From positions 1,631,521 to 1,695,520 of the forward strand of contig JAJEKV010000008.1 in the NCBI GenBank assembly GCA_021234155.1: a stretch of 64,000 nucleotides of DNA, written 5' to 3'. The notes under the pieces were generated by a model. The model ran no database searches. It saw only the letters and a program-made list of their open reading frames with translations, and was not told where the DNA came from. A program made the translations under genes and the position numbers. Below are positions 1 through 11,968 of this stretch, piece after piece; position 1 is the stretch's first letter, and each line of letters starts with the position of its first letter. This DNA comes from Isoetes taiwanensis. Its lineage: Eukaryota > Streptophyta > Lycopodiopsida > Isoetales > Isoetaceae.

Positions 1-2105
1 TCGTCAAGGGGGATGTCATAACATTTCATATTGCATGTGTCTTGATGGCTAAGCATGCTGAGTCATCATGTTGATAACATGGCATATATAAGCTATAGTC
101 GCGCTAATTTCTTTTGGTTGGTTCTCTCAGAGTTCTGGTTTAGGCGCTTATACCTACTGTTGTAGTTGTCTTTTTCATCCTATATAGCATTCTCCAATAG
201 AGCTCTTCAACTCTCGACTTTAATAGTAGACACTTACTGTTTCTTGAGATAACTCCTTGTCTGCTAGCATGCCTCTCAAGATTCCAAAGCAATAATCTTT
301 TCAAATTCTGAGTGAGGCCCATTAATTCTGAAATGGATTAAATCTGGTAGTGACCATGTTCCCCAATGGCACTTTCAGGACAGTCAGTAAAGGAAACCTT
401 GTATGTGTCTAGATATGTGCAGATAGTGAAGAGTGGTGCTCTTGAGGCCTTAGCATGGGAATTAATAAGTCAAACTTAAATAACAAAAGAAAGAATTACC
501 AATACAATCTCTAGTTATCAAATGCCATGACAACTCAAACTTACATTTCCACCCGTAGATTCCTTCTTTACATCTTGAGACACATCATTCAATGCTTTTA
601 CTTGGCGTTTCACTTCACCTGTGAAACTAACCTAGTCAGTCACAAATCTTTACAGCAGAAAAATCCAGCACATTTCATAAATGCAGAACTTCATGATAAG
701 AACCATCATCATGACTGCAAACATAAAGATGCCTAAAGCATCATCTGGGGCAGATGCTTTAATTCTCAAAGTCAGTCAACCAGAAAAAGAGTGGGCCAAT
801 AACGAACTTCGTACTCCCAAATAATCAGGTAGAAAATTAAGTAGGTGCACAGACAGAAAAATACCAAGTACTACAATGATTCATTCATTGTTAATATTAG
901 ATAAACTGCTCATTCAGATAAAGAGGACATGAATGCAAGTTGCAGCCAATTGAATAGCAATCTAGCAGTCAGCAATCTAGCTTAGAAGCATGGGACATGA
1001 ATCATTCGCAACGTAATCAAATGGCATATAGACCTTGAATGATGGCATGCATGCTGAGATGCTATGCATCCTCTCGAAAGGAAAAAATTCAATCCCTATC
1101 TCAAAGGATCAGAGAGGTCATTGCCATATGAGAACAAAAGAAAATATGCTTGAAATGTCTAAACAAAATGAACAAAATGTTTGCAGAACGTGCATACATC
1201 ATCGATATGACATGCAAAGTTGTTGGAGCAAGCTAGACCAAGGCATAACAATGTCAAGTACCATATACGCTAGATTGATGTAACCAGCAAGCACCTAGAA
1301 GAAAATATCATCAAAAGAAATTAAGAACACTAACCTTTTAATGAAAAGCCATGGTGCCATTGCTAATTCTTGCTCTTACACAGCTAAACTCCAGATACTC
1401 TGGAATAAAGAAAATAGGCTGCCTTGTGTAAGCTTAGTCGTTGTAGATGGGAGGATGCACTGCAAACAGAACACAACAGGCAAAAACGTCAATGATGTGC
1501 ATCCATGAATAGAAATAAGTTAAAAAGTGAATATGTTAAATTCACAAACGCAGAGATTAATTCTGAGGAGCCTACTATACGCACATTCAAACTTCACAAC
1601 AACAGAGATTGATCAGAAGCCTGCTATCTGCATATTCACCTAAATGTCAAAAATTCAAACTTTCCCTAACTGCACTTTTTTTTTTTTCCAAATGAACTTC
1701 TCCAAACGAAGTAGAGTACCGTCAATTGGATCTATCCTTGCAATTAAGTGTCGCGCATGCATGGAAAATTTTGGTCTTCTTGTGAAAACACAAAGGAGAG
1801 CAAGCTAGTATTATTTAAACATGAAAGTCTAGAACAATCCTCTATATGTAGTGCATCCAGTAACATTCTAGATTGTAATCTAGAGACTATAAGTGAAAAT
1901 CACCAAAAGGACTATCTATACCTCTTAAATAACCTGCATGACTTGTCTTGCAAAGCGGTCCCTATAAAATTTGGTGCTCTTATCACTCAAGAAAAAAAGA
2001 ATTAGAAAACAATCAATACATATGGGCCTAGCAAAAATTACAATGGCATGTCTACCATCACTTTACGATAATGGGAAATCTTGGCAAGCATATAACAAAA
2101 TCAAA
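1..2105. other. AT-rich stretch, no supported gene
   Basis: I see only short open frames with no recognisable family and no repeat that I can match elsewhere in the window. A possible further exon of the candidate gene at 2111-2228 could lie on the minus strand near 1932-1990, where a T-rich tract ending in AG is followed by an open stretch and a CAG|GT donor, but its reading does not resemble a known protein. There is a short T run near 1675-1687. Confidence 0.4.
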
Positions 2106-2110
2106 TTAAC

Positions 2111-2228
2111 CTTCAGGAAGCATAAACCCTAAATGCTTCACACCTTCCTCAAATGATTTGATCAACTCGATCCTCGGACTGATCCCTCGCATGGCTTGGG
2201 GTAAAAGCATGAGGACCACTTTTGGAAC
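2111..2228 (-). CDS. Candidate internal exon, possibly mTERF-like
   Basis: On the minus strand a good acceptor (TTTTGCAG) is followed by 118 bases of open reading and a donor (GAAG|GTTAAT). The reading begins VPKVVLMLLPQ and ends EEGVKHLGFMLPE. Alternation of a proline-containing helix with 'K..EEGVK.LGF' recalls the helical repeats of plant mitochondrial transcription termination factor (mTERF) proteins, which act in organelle gene expression. That family assignment is a weak inference: only about 39 residues are visible, and I could not find convincing neighbouring exons. It could also be an exon of another helical-repeat protein or a chance open stretch between splice-like sites. Confidence 0.3.
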
Positions 2229-2379
2229 CTGCAAAAGTACATACACTAGGCATGTACTTTCTCTTTGCTTTTCATTAAAAGCCATACAAAAATCCAAAAT
2301 AAAAGTCAAGGACATGGTAATATTCAAAGTTAAGGTAAAAAATGCTATCGGAGACCAATATATATATAAAAAGTTCTAA

Positions 2380-4193
2380 AACATACCTTATATTGAGATA
2401 TTATTATCCCCCCAGTGATACCTTTTAGGTACCTTTTTAGTCACTAAATAATACTTTTTAAGGGACACCCTAACATGCTTTTACCCCTTGAGGAATCGTG
2501 GCATGGATTCTCTTTGCCATAAAAAGCCATAAAACACATAAGGAAAATCGAAATTTTTCACGTATCCAAGCTGGCAGATGATTAACCGGTGCTAGAAATT
2601 TTTCCCTTAGGCGTCTTCTTCCGCTCGGGCAAATGATTAAAATTTTAAAATCTGGTCTGCAGAGGATCGTCAGCTATAATCTATGTGGCAGATGCTTGAA
2701 ATCGGATGGATATAGGATCATTCGACACCTTTGTAGTTTCCAATCGTGGAGCAAGGCGGATGAGACTGCCCACGAAAGCAAAAAGCCCTTCAAAATGACA
2801 TCATAAACTTGCCCCGATTTTTGGAAGGACGGAAATATTTCCCGGCACCGAAAACCCACGAAATCTTAGGAAATCAATTAAAAAAAATCCAAAAATATTT
2901 TCCACCATACCGGAAAATCCCAAATTAACAAGATTGATCATTCTTTATTATGTGTTATTCAAAGCAATTCAACTTCTTACATATTTTCGTCCTTTGTGTT
3001 TTACCCAAATCTCTTGCAGCTTCGCCTGTATTTTCTCGGCAAAGGGCCCTTGCTATATCCAAGCTCCTTGATACTTCCACCCTTTGGACTCCTTGTATAT
3101 TCATTTACGCTTGAATATCAATGTGAACAAGACAATGGTAAAAAGACACAAATAAGACACAAATAAGACAAGAGCAAATATAACCAACAAAAAGCAAGCC
3201 GTTCCAAATCTGGTATCATCGGAGAAAATTTTCAGGCATCGATTGTTCCTATTCACAACCAAATCGACCTCAAATCAGCCCGCTCCCTGAAATTTCAACC
3301 ACATCCAGCCCAAATTCGACATATTCCCCACAAGATTCATGCTTCTTCTCTTCCTTCCAAGTATCTCAACCATAGCTCAAAAGCTTACACACAAATACTA
3401 CTATATCATAGGAAACTTAACCTTTGATCCACTTTTCAATTCAACTATAGCATGCTTGAATCTGATCACAGTCTATGAAATCACAAATAGATCGGTGAAA
3501 AACCCCACCTGACAGAAAACACTTGATGCTGATCTTCATGCGGTCTCCAAGGCCTTGCATGCTCGGTGTCTCCAATCCAATCCTTCCTGCAAAAACTTGC
3601 TCCCAAAAAGCTCTCTCTCTTATCCAAAAGTTTGCTCTTAAAAAGCCTTAAAATTCCCAAAAAGCTTTTCCAAATGTCCTCTTTAATTAGCACAACCTTC
3701 AAAAATCTATTTCTAATAAAAAGGCAAAACGCTTGCTTATATGAGGCCTACATTGTATGCATGTCAAGCATGATAATAATAAATAAGTACATTGGCCCAT
3801 CAAGTGGCCAGGACCATTACAACAATTGGCCGTGAAAAACCACCCAATGGGAATACGCATAAACTAAATCACATCCTAGTGGACGCGTGACATCATCTGT
3901 ACAGAAAGAATGCTAGATACACGAGTTCTAAGGGCACATGCCCAATAGCTCACCGTCCCAATTTTTTGCGTTTGCCATGACACCGAAAGCAGAACCCAAA
4001 TTTGGTTGCCATTCCAATTGACTAACCTGGAAAGCTCAGAACAAAGGACAATCCTTCACAAATTCTAGCAAGGCAGCAGTTTCTGTTACTAATGGCGACG
4101 TGCCAGGAGTTCCAAAGGAAGAGAGCCATGTCATCAAATCTCAGCATTTAGAAATTTAGGAATGTAATGGGAAAACGATTTTTTTGTAGAGAA
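2380..4193. other. Non-coding stretch with a dispersed repeat end
   Basis: No gene that I can support. Around 2860-2950 the sequence reads 'aggaaat..aaaatccaaaaa..ccggaaaatcccaaattaacaagattgat'. A closely similar stretch recurs at about 56970-57060, which suggests the edge of a dispersed element, but its other edge is not visible to me. An open frame on the minus strand at 3481-3702 has no recognisable domain. Confidence 0.35.
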
Positions 4194-4616
4194 ATTTATA
4201 AAAATGCCCCTGGCGCCATTGAGGATGAATGTCATGTCCTCCAGATCTGCCCAGCGTTTGCCCATATCCGAGAGCGATATGTTCGATTAGTAGTGCCTGG
4301 CCAGCCGTTGCATCAATTATTGACTACGACGTCAGTGGGTTTGTTGAGGTCATACCTCCAGGAGGTTATGGATGCACGGCCTCAGTTGTGTCCTCCAGGA
4401 CGGTATTGAACTGTCCTATACAATTGTACAGCATGCCAGCATACTTATTAATGCTAAGGTTTTTTCCTCGAAAACCCTTCGGGGCGGGGTTTTTTTAATC
4501 ATGTCAGTAATACGCTTGCTGCTCTCTTTTTTGTTTGGGTCCCATAGGCCAATTGGTCTCCATGGACGCTAAAAAATCTATTCTATTCTATTCTATATAT
4601 TTATGAAAATGCCCCT
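4194..4616 (+). mobile_element. 5'-truncated LINE with target-site duplication
   Basis: This is the 3' end of the LINE family that recurs at 8950, 17800, 24240 and 42000. Bases 4212-4409 encode the C-terminal end of the reverse-transcriptase polyprotein, including the CHVLQICPAF zinc-binding-like segment, and end at a TGA. The 3' untranslated part carries the family signature 'CTCGAAAACCCTTCGGGGCGGGGTTT' split by small changes, then 'GGGTCCCATAGGCC' and a (TTCTA)n tail to 4598. The element is flanked by ATTTATAAAAATGCCCCT (4194-4211) and ATTTATGAAAATGCCCCT (4599-4616), an 18-base duplication with one mismatch. This fixes both ends and shows target-primed insertion with heavy 5' truncation. 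Confidence 0.9.
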
Positions 4617-7600
4617 ATATTTTCTTAATTTGTTAAAATGACTCTATTTATTGTCTACTTTCCTTATTTCTGGCATGCGAAGATCCATCAAGGCCATCCA
4701 AGGAAGACGATTCCGGCCAGAGATCAATCTGCATTTAAGAACTCCACGCCCATTTCAAAGAGTATCTGTCGGGATATAGGTTCGTTGCTTCCAGTTTAAC
4801 AGAGATTTAGGTCTATTCCAGAATTAACCTGATTTAGGTCTCCAAATTAAGCAAAACTCCAGGAAAGCTTCTTTGGCTGGCAGCTTCAACCATATCTTGA
4901 ATAAAAAGCAAACAAAGTAAATGTTTTCTACTAGGGTTTGAGGTAGCAAAATGGGCAACTAGTATTTGTAAATTGATTACATTTTACACAGATCTTTGTC
5001 ACTACTGTATCTTTTAATCAATGCATGCTACTTGCACATAAGAAAAAATTTCTGCAGCATTTAGAGCATATCTATAGGTAATTGTGCATCTGTGTTGAAG
5101 GAAGACCTCTGTAACCAGTCTTTATGGTTCTAGTTGCCCTCTTCTACTAATTCCAAAATCTTTTACTTCTTGGAGAAAGAACGTGCAAAGCAATAATCAA
5201 TTCTTATTTTGAAGCATTCACCATTCAAGCAAGTTGCAACATCTGAGAAATAGTGATGGTAGTTTGCAGGAAAAAGGCATATGCACATTTTGCATCAAAT
5301 CTATGCAAATTGTTGATTAGTGGCTTCGTGGAGCCATTTGACTTTTCGACAGTTAGCTATTTGAATGTTGACAATAAGCTTTGACAACAAAGTCAGAGCT
5401 TTATAAACAGTGTCAACAGAATCGGCCTGAAGGATTGATCAAATGACCAGTTCTATGCCAAGGGGTTAGGAAAGAGGAGCTCAAAACTTGACTTGAATAC
5501 CAACTCAACTCTATCTAGATGCTTCGAGCTCGTGCTGCCTCATTCCCTGGCTCTTCGTTTATTTGGTTGCAGTAGAAAAGGGAAACATATGCTTATTCTT
5601 GTTGTACAAAAATGTACGGGCATTTATACAAACTACAAAAAAAAGGGCATTGTAATAATTTTTTTCATAAAATATAGGGGCCACACCAGTGGGCCGCCTA
5701 TCAATGTTGCACCTCTACCTCAGCAAAATATGAAGTGGCTTTAATCTACACCATTAAAACACCAGTTTTATAAATCTAAGGGTTAGTAAAATTACAAAAT
5801 GGCAAGAAAATACAACGAAGATGGAGGAGGCACAAACTGAGGTCTTTCGTAGCTCTCACGTTAGCAATGGCATGCAAAGGTAAGGGCAGAAAGTTAAGCC
5901 TTGTACCCATAGTTTTCAAAACCAGCATTTCAGGGCGGCCATTGTCACCGCAAAGAATTGTCGGGTCGGATCAAGCCTCGTAAGGCAAAGAAAAGTTCAT
6001 TTTGAAATTATAGGTTGTGTGTCATCTTGACGTTATGCAGCAAATCCTTGAAGAAGTGGCAAGGAAGGAGAAAGAAGAACAAGATCGGGCAGAGGAGGAA
6101 GAGCAGAAGAAGCAGGAACAAGATCAAGTGGCCGAGGAACATGAAGAGCAGAGGCAGCCGACTCCCGAGCCAACCATCGAAGAGCATCCAGTTTCAGATC
6201 ACGCATTATATTGCTAAATGCAAGCCATATACATGAAGATGCAATTTTCAGATGCTGCCTTTATTATCCAAATGCAGGCACAAATGTATGGTTGGAAGAA
6301 ACAAGGCGAAAAACTTCGGAATTAGCGAGAAAGGCTTCGAAGAAACGAAATTGTTGAGCAGAATTTGGGATTTGAAGGCCGATTTGAAGGCCGCTTCCGG
6401 CAAGATTAATGAGGAAGAAACATAAAGAAAAGAAAAGTGAAGGGGCCTTATCTGGAAGCAGGTGCAGATCCAGCGCACCTAACGCATCCGAAGAAAAAAG
6501 AAAACAAAGAAGACAGAAACAGGGGCATAGAAACAGAGTTCAAATAGGACGTAGAAACAAATCGTAAGCTTGAAGAAAAACTTGAAAATCCCAGCCAAAT
6601 CCTACTCTCGCTGAAGAATGAATAGGGCAGCGCCAGAGCTCCAACGCCCAACACCATTAGGGGTGGCCACATGCGCGATCTTTTCTCATACTCCGGCCCA
6701 GATATGAATTTCACACGAGAGGGATACGAGAGAGGGCAAGAGTGGCTAAAGGGAGGGGAAGAATCATGGAAGAGAGGAAGAACAGCCAGATTAGACTAAA
6801 TTTTTTGGGTGCTCCCCCTTCCGGAATGGAACATTCAAAATTGGCCTCCGACCTCAAACGGAGGCCTGCACCTTCATCTTGACATCAAAATCAGAGAAAA
6901 ATTGATCATGTGGCCAGCCCTATTGCCACCCACCACCGAGACCAACTCCAAAAAAAAAAAATGGGGGGCAAATTGCTCTCGACGGTCAACACATTCCGTG
7001 TGGCGGTGACCCTCCCCCCCGCCGGTCACGCGGGCCCCACTGATCCACACTAGAATGTGCTCGTGGTGGGCATCCCATACAAAAACTTCAAAAATCCCTA
7101 TAACACACACCATTATTGTGCAGGCCGTCATTTGAAATACTTTGCCATACACTGGAGTGTGCTTTCATGCCATATCTAGTTCATATCAAGAGTTATGGAC
7201 ATAAGGTATCTAGGGTGGTTAAAGGTCATCAGATTCAAGTATTTTTATTGTTTGCGTGAGATTCTGAACCTTTTTGGTAATATTGGATTGATATTAAGGA
7301 AATTATAAAGCATCGTACAAACAAAGGTCGGTTTCAGCTCGGTTTCAGCTGGATATAAAAGGTGGCTGGATTTGACTTTCACATGCAAGCCACCAAATCC
7401 GATTAGCAGTGGTTCTGTGGATGCCGATCAGAGAAAGATGCCAGTAAACCATTTTGTTAGGTAAACCATATTCTTTCAACAAAGCTTGCAACCTAGTAAT
7501 CTGAGCAATTTTTTTCTACATTGTGTTTTTATTGATCATACCCTCAAATTTTTTAAAGCTGAGATAACCCATTGTGCATTATATATGCGCGTCTTTAATT

Positions 7601-8231
7601 TTGCCTCCCGTTGGAATGCATAGAACTCCTACTTAATGGATCTCCACAATTAAACAATTTAGCACATAAGGTTAGCAGTATATACAAACTGACAAGTTTT
7701 CACACAGATGGAGCTTCGCGTTAGTCATTCTATCATTGTTTAGGTTGTCATGTTTTTCCCAGGACATCAAATTTGCAGCTTAAGAATATTATACAGTCAC
7801 AGACCTCCATGAGAGTTCTTCCATTGATACAAGAAGATAACTTGCAGCTATGAACATGCTTGCAATAAGTTCCTTGGGTTTGTCCTACAGGACTTGCTAT
7901 GTCTTCCTTCTTAAAGTTGCTTGTGCTCGATCACCCTTCCTCGGTCCATTCTCCAAGGTATCTTTGTTTGAATCAACTGCTCCTGGGTCCTGGAATTAAA
8001 AAAAGGGTGCTCAATCTACTTAAGTTTTATCAATTTGGCCTGTATGGACAATTGATAATGCCAAATCCTGTTTTTTATATAAGGAAAATCAAAGAAGTAA
8101 TTTGTAGATAATTTCCTTGGCACTGTGAAGGATCAATATAGAAATCCCATTCTTCAAAGAGATACTGCAAGCTAACATAATCATAATCTACATTTAATCT
8201 GCAGAGCATGAGACAAGTAAATAGGACAGGT
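4617..8231. other. Mostly non-coding, with one dispersed repeat
   Basis: No gene that I can support. Bases 5705-5825 share an approximate repeat with 15545-15655 (see that repeat entry). A short open frame at 6017-6217 (+) is rich in Glu, Gln and Lys (EEQDRAEEEEQKKQEQDQ) and looks low-complexity. An open frame at 6448-6714 (-) has no domain. Runs of A at 6949-6960 and C at 7013-7020 are simple sequence. Confidence 0.4.
5705..5825. repeat. Dispersed repeat, copy 1
   Basis: The sequence 'ctcagcaaaa...gtggc...ccagttttataaatc...agtaaaattacaaaatggc.aagaaaat' occurs here and again at about 15545-15655 in the same orientation, with scattered changes and small indels. It is non-coding in both places. 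It is probably an old non-autonomous element; I see no clear ends. Confidence 0.55.
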
Positions 8232-8576
8232 TCAATAAACCTGAGAGATTGGCCTCTTTCCCAAACGCTTGATTTCTTTGTCCATACGACCTGTTAACAT
8301 GAGACCAAACATCTTACAGTCGCAAAGAAATGACCAAAGCGGATGTCCAAAAGTCGCAGGACGATTTCCTTCCACAAAAAAATGGCTGTACCACGCTAAT
8401 CCATAGCCAACAATAGGAGCAAAGAAAAACAGCCACCACTTGATCAAAAGAGCTGATAGTACGAAAGCTGTTGCCAGACTTGTACCACAGAAGTGCCAGC
8501 GCCTTGTAGAGGGCTTGGAATGCTGATTCATGTAATAAAGCCAGAATTCCTCAAAGTTCCGGAAATGCATTGCCAT
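8232..8576 (-). CDS. DUF962 / Mpo1-like membrane protein
   Basis: This is an intact single-exon reading frame of 114 residues starting MAMHFRNFEEFW. It matches the short form of the DUF962 (Mpo1-like) family almost end to end: NQHSKPSTRRWHFCGT near residue 17, two hydrophobic segments (about 32-46 and 49-62), then WYSHFFVEGNRPATFGHP, and GRMDKEIKRLGKRP close to the C-terminus. Yeast Mpo1 is an ER membrane dioxygenase of 2-hydroxy fatty acid alpha-oxidation that uses conserved histidines; the His residues of the two motifs are kept here. What the short plant form does is not known to me. Upstream on the minus strand, CAG|GT at about 8697 and an acceptor at 8599 suggest a 5' UTR intron, so transcription probably starts near 8800-8900, only about 100 bases from the LINE at 8950. 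The end (SQVY, stop at 8232) overlaps a CAG|GT, so a spliced alternative C-terminus is possible. Confidence 0.85.
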   Translation of the reverse strand: MAMHFRNFEEFWLYYMNQHSKPSTRRWHFCGTSLATAFVLSALLIKWWLFFFAPIVGYGLAWYSHFFVEGNRPATFGHPLWSFLCDCKMFGLMLTGRMDKEIKRLGKRPISQVY

Positions 8577-8880
8577 ATGCACAGACTACACACTTGAGCT
8601 GCCATAACCAACAAAAGAAATCACCTTCCTACACTAAATCAATTCTGCAGCTTAATTTTTGTTTCAGAAATGATTTAACAGAATATTCAAGACGGACCTG
8701 GACAAATCCGTTACAGAATTATCGAGTAAGAAATGGAAGCCGTCCATCTGCAGCAGTACTGATCCATAGTCCGGCGCTTGCCCTAGAACTCCCTTGCTCT
8801 ACACAGAAAAAGGGCACACGAGTTGTGGACGGTCTAGATCTCACAATTCTGGCAGCTGTTTCATGACTCTCGCGTGACGA
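8577..8880 (-). promoter_or_regulatory. Likely 5' UTR and UTR intron of the DUF962 gene
   Basis: Reading on the minus strand, a donor CAG|GTCCGTC at 8697 and an acceptor TTATGGCAG at 8599-8600 bracket about 99 bases just before the start codon. This layout fits a short 5' leader with one intron. No TATA element is obvious. The interval is squeezed between the start codon and the 3' end of a LINE inserted near 8950. Confidence 0.4.
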
Positions 8881-8951
8881 TAAAATGAAGAATGTTGCAA
8901 CTTGAGGAAAGGAAAAAAATCAATCGAAGGGAAAATAAACTACATAGAATT

Positions 8952-11240
8952 GAATTAAATTTTATCGTCCACGGACCAAAAGAGGGAGCGCAACAGATTT
9001 ATTACTGCCCGAGTTAAAGAAACCCCACCCCGAAAAATTTTCGAGGAAAAACCGTGGCAGTAATACGAATGCTGTCAAATTGTACAAGTATACATATATA
9101 CAGATTCAAGTCATGTGTGTATCCGGGAACAGAGTTAGTCTTGCAAATCCATTATCTCCCGAAGGTATGATTCCAGCATCCGAACTGAGCCGCGCTGAGT
9201 ATCACATATAGCGGTTGGCGAGACCTGACCAACTCAGCATAGCGCGCCAGGATTTGGTCATGCGCCAGACATCCCAGTAGGGTATGACATTCATCTTCAA
9301 CGGCCCCATTTGATAATATCTACAGAGCATGTCCTGCCATGGTTCCCCAATCCATCTTCTTGTCTTAATGCGGAGACGGTATGCACCTGTGTGGATTGAA
9401 GCAATGTAGGCAGATGGGTATGTAAGCAACGTTCCGGGCCCCGCTCCAATGAGGGATTCACGTGGCGTTGGTAATGTGATGTCTTGACCTGTTTAAGAGT
9501 GCATGCATCCCAGAGCTTGCTTAGGAAGCAGACATCGAGGTACTGTCTCGGGCAATGGCAATCTGCCTTTATTTGCACCTGTGCTCCTGCACATTCCATC
9601 TGACGAGCCACTGAGCTTATTATTCCGTCCAACAAGCCTTGAGGCATTGCCAGGCTAGGGAGGCGGGCATCGTCCATAGTGACCACCTACTTAAAATAGA
9701 CGATGTGCCGATCCAGGGCTGCCCTCTGAAGAGGTAAGAAGCCTATCTCCTGCAGCAGGATCTGAATTGGAACCATGGACTTTACTCCCAGGGCTCGGGC
9801 CAAAAAGAATTTATGTACTTGCTCCAAATTATTCTAGGTAGCGAGGGACAACATGGGGCCCCAGACCTTAACCCTGTATAAAAGGACTGGCTCCACCAAG
9901 ATCCTGAACAGGTGCGACTGATGGGCCCAGTTATATAACTCTGCTCTATGATTGTTGTTCTGCATGGCATACAGTACCTTCCAGCCCACTGTCGCCCATA
10001 GATGGATGGAAGCATTCCACTGCATACTAGAGGGGAACTCCACTTCCAAATGCTTGTAAGTGGATGCCACTTTCACATTTTCCCTGTTAACTAAAGAAGG
10101 GGACACGTGGCCGACGTGAGGATGATATGAGGACCACCTTAGTCTTGGCCAGGTTGACTCGCATGGTAGTCGCCTGGCAGAATGTATCCAGAGCGCAAAG
10201 ATGGCATTGCATGTTTGCCGGAGTGTAAGCAAGGAGGTCCACATCATCAGCATGTATGAGCTGCCTAACATTTTGGTACAAAAGGTGAGCTCTCATTTTC
10301 AGCAAGCCAACTCTCCAACTAGTCAATGTAGAGTCCAAACAATGTAGGAGACAGAGGGCACCCTTGAGGAACACCGATACTGCTATCGGCTGGCTTCTGA
10401 ACATCTCTCACAGTCTTTACAATGCATTCTGCAAATCTGTAGGGACCCCTAAGTCTTGCAATTTCGCCCACAGCTTTTCCTGAGGCACCCTGTCAAAAGC
10501 CTTTGCGAAGCCCAAAAGCAACAATACAAGTCTCGTCGTCAGTTCCTATTGTCTTCAACCAGGGTTCGCAGTATGAAGATGCGATCAATGGTTGAGTGTC
10601 ACGACCTGAATCTTGCCTGTGTGAGGGCCTAGACATCTGTTGCCTCTGCCTAGGACGTCAAGTTCTGCTCTAGAATGCCGGCAAGTAGTTTTGCGAACAC
10701 CGAGCTGACCATGATTGTTCGGTAATTGGCTGGGCAGTGCATGTCACTTGCCTTGTATATGGGACAACTCGGCTAGCGGTCCACTGTAGGGGAAAACCAT
10801 TTTGTAGTGCCCTGTTGAATATGGCAATCAATACCGGTACTATGGATGGTCATATCCACTTGAACAACTCCACCTCCATACCATTCAGGTCAAGCGGTTT
10901 TTCATTGGCTAGACGTTATAGGGTCTGGTCTACATCTGCCTCTGTGATTTCCAGTGTTGGATCATGCTGTGGGGGTACCGTCACCTGTGCTCTTTGAGGA
11001 TCATAAACCTACTGCAAGTATTGTCCCTACTACTCGGATGTGAGTTCCCTATAGGTTGTACTAGCTTTTTGAGCACCCTTTGCCAGAAGGTCCTGGGATG
11101 ACAGTCCAGGAGGAAGAACATTTTTTGCTGATGCGCCACAATGTACCTAGCCTTCTTAGCCTTAAGGAGAAGGCGGTTATTGTCTGACCACGCGTGTGGG
11201 CAAAGAGCAGGATCTATGACCTGGCGGAGCTAGCATTTGT
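8952..11240 (-). mobile_element. LINE copy, minus strand, decayed
   Basis: The 3' end lies at the low-coordinate side: read on the minus strand it shows the same 3' untranslated signature as the copy at 4212-4598 (CCTCGAAAATTTTTCGGGG..GGTTT, 'TTTTGGTCC', 'GGACGATAAAATTTAATTC'), although the (TTCTA)n tail has degenerated. Reverse-transcriptase pieces follow: HADDVDLLAYTP (9834-10404, YADD-like active-site motif with H for Y) and the thumb with VNLAKTKVVLISSSRRPR. Further upstream (10400-11240) fingers and palm regions are recognisable only in fragments across several frames. The frame is broken many times, so it is inactive. The 5' end is not sharp; similarity to the family fades between 11240 and 11480. 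I found no target duplication. Confidence 0.75.
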
Positions 11241-11480
11241 GTTCCTTGTGGAAGGTCAATGCCCCCGTGGTCCATCAGGGATGGCTTCTTCCAAAGCACC
11301 TTGCTATCACCGCGCCAAGGACGTCAATCAATCTATTTGCCTGTTGCTTTAGCATAGAAGATAATGAAAGGCGTGTGGTGGTTACTATAGTGGTTCCTCT
11401 TGAACCCGGAAGACGACCGCTTGGTTTCACATTTACGAGTAATCTAGTTGACGGTCCTTCGGAGACGAGGAGCTAGCTTT

Positions 11481-11968
11481 GCTTTCTTTTGCAAAGAAAC
11501 AAGAACATCTAGCTAATCCGGCAATGATTTCATTGGTGGTTCAACGTTCATAATGAGTTTTGTGTAAATTTTAAATTTACACAAAAAGTTATAAGTTTTG
11601 AGCCTTCAAACTTAGGGCATAAAGGCTCATTTGATTTTGATTTTCCATCTATCTAGCAAGTAATGCCTTAGAATCGGATCTACCAAAAGGATAAATGAAG
11701 TTGACTTTATTGATTGTGAAGGCCTCTACTTTTGCTCAAATAAATTCATACCAACATTATATTATTGAATCTACATATGCCATTATTTATCTCCATGTCA
11801 ACATTATATCTCTTGTACATTTAGAGGTTTTAGAAATAGCCATGGAGTTGCCATTGTATGTGACCATTACTAAACATTGTACTACATTGATTTGAATGCC
11901 AACTAGGAGCCAAGTGCTTCAATTGCTTATAATTGTATGATTTTGCATCTTACGTGTGTTATTTTGAT
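11481..11968. other. AT-rich spacer, nothing recognised
   Basis: The stretch lies between the LINE and the long-inverted-repeat element. A short open frame at 11695-11895 has no domain. I see no repeat or RNA gene in it. Confidence 0.35.

Noticed and set aside
140-322. A minus-strand 60-residue frame rich in Leu and Arg
   Set aside because: No splice context or family support; too short to claim.
6017-6217. Glu/Gln-rich frame as a coiled-coil protein
   Set aside because: Low complexity, short, and no intron or promoter context that supports it.
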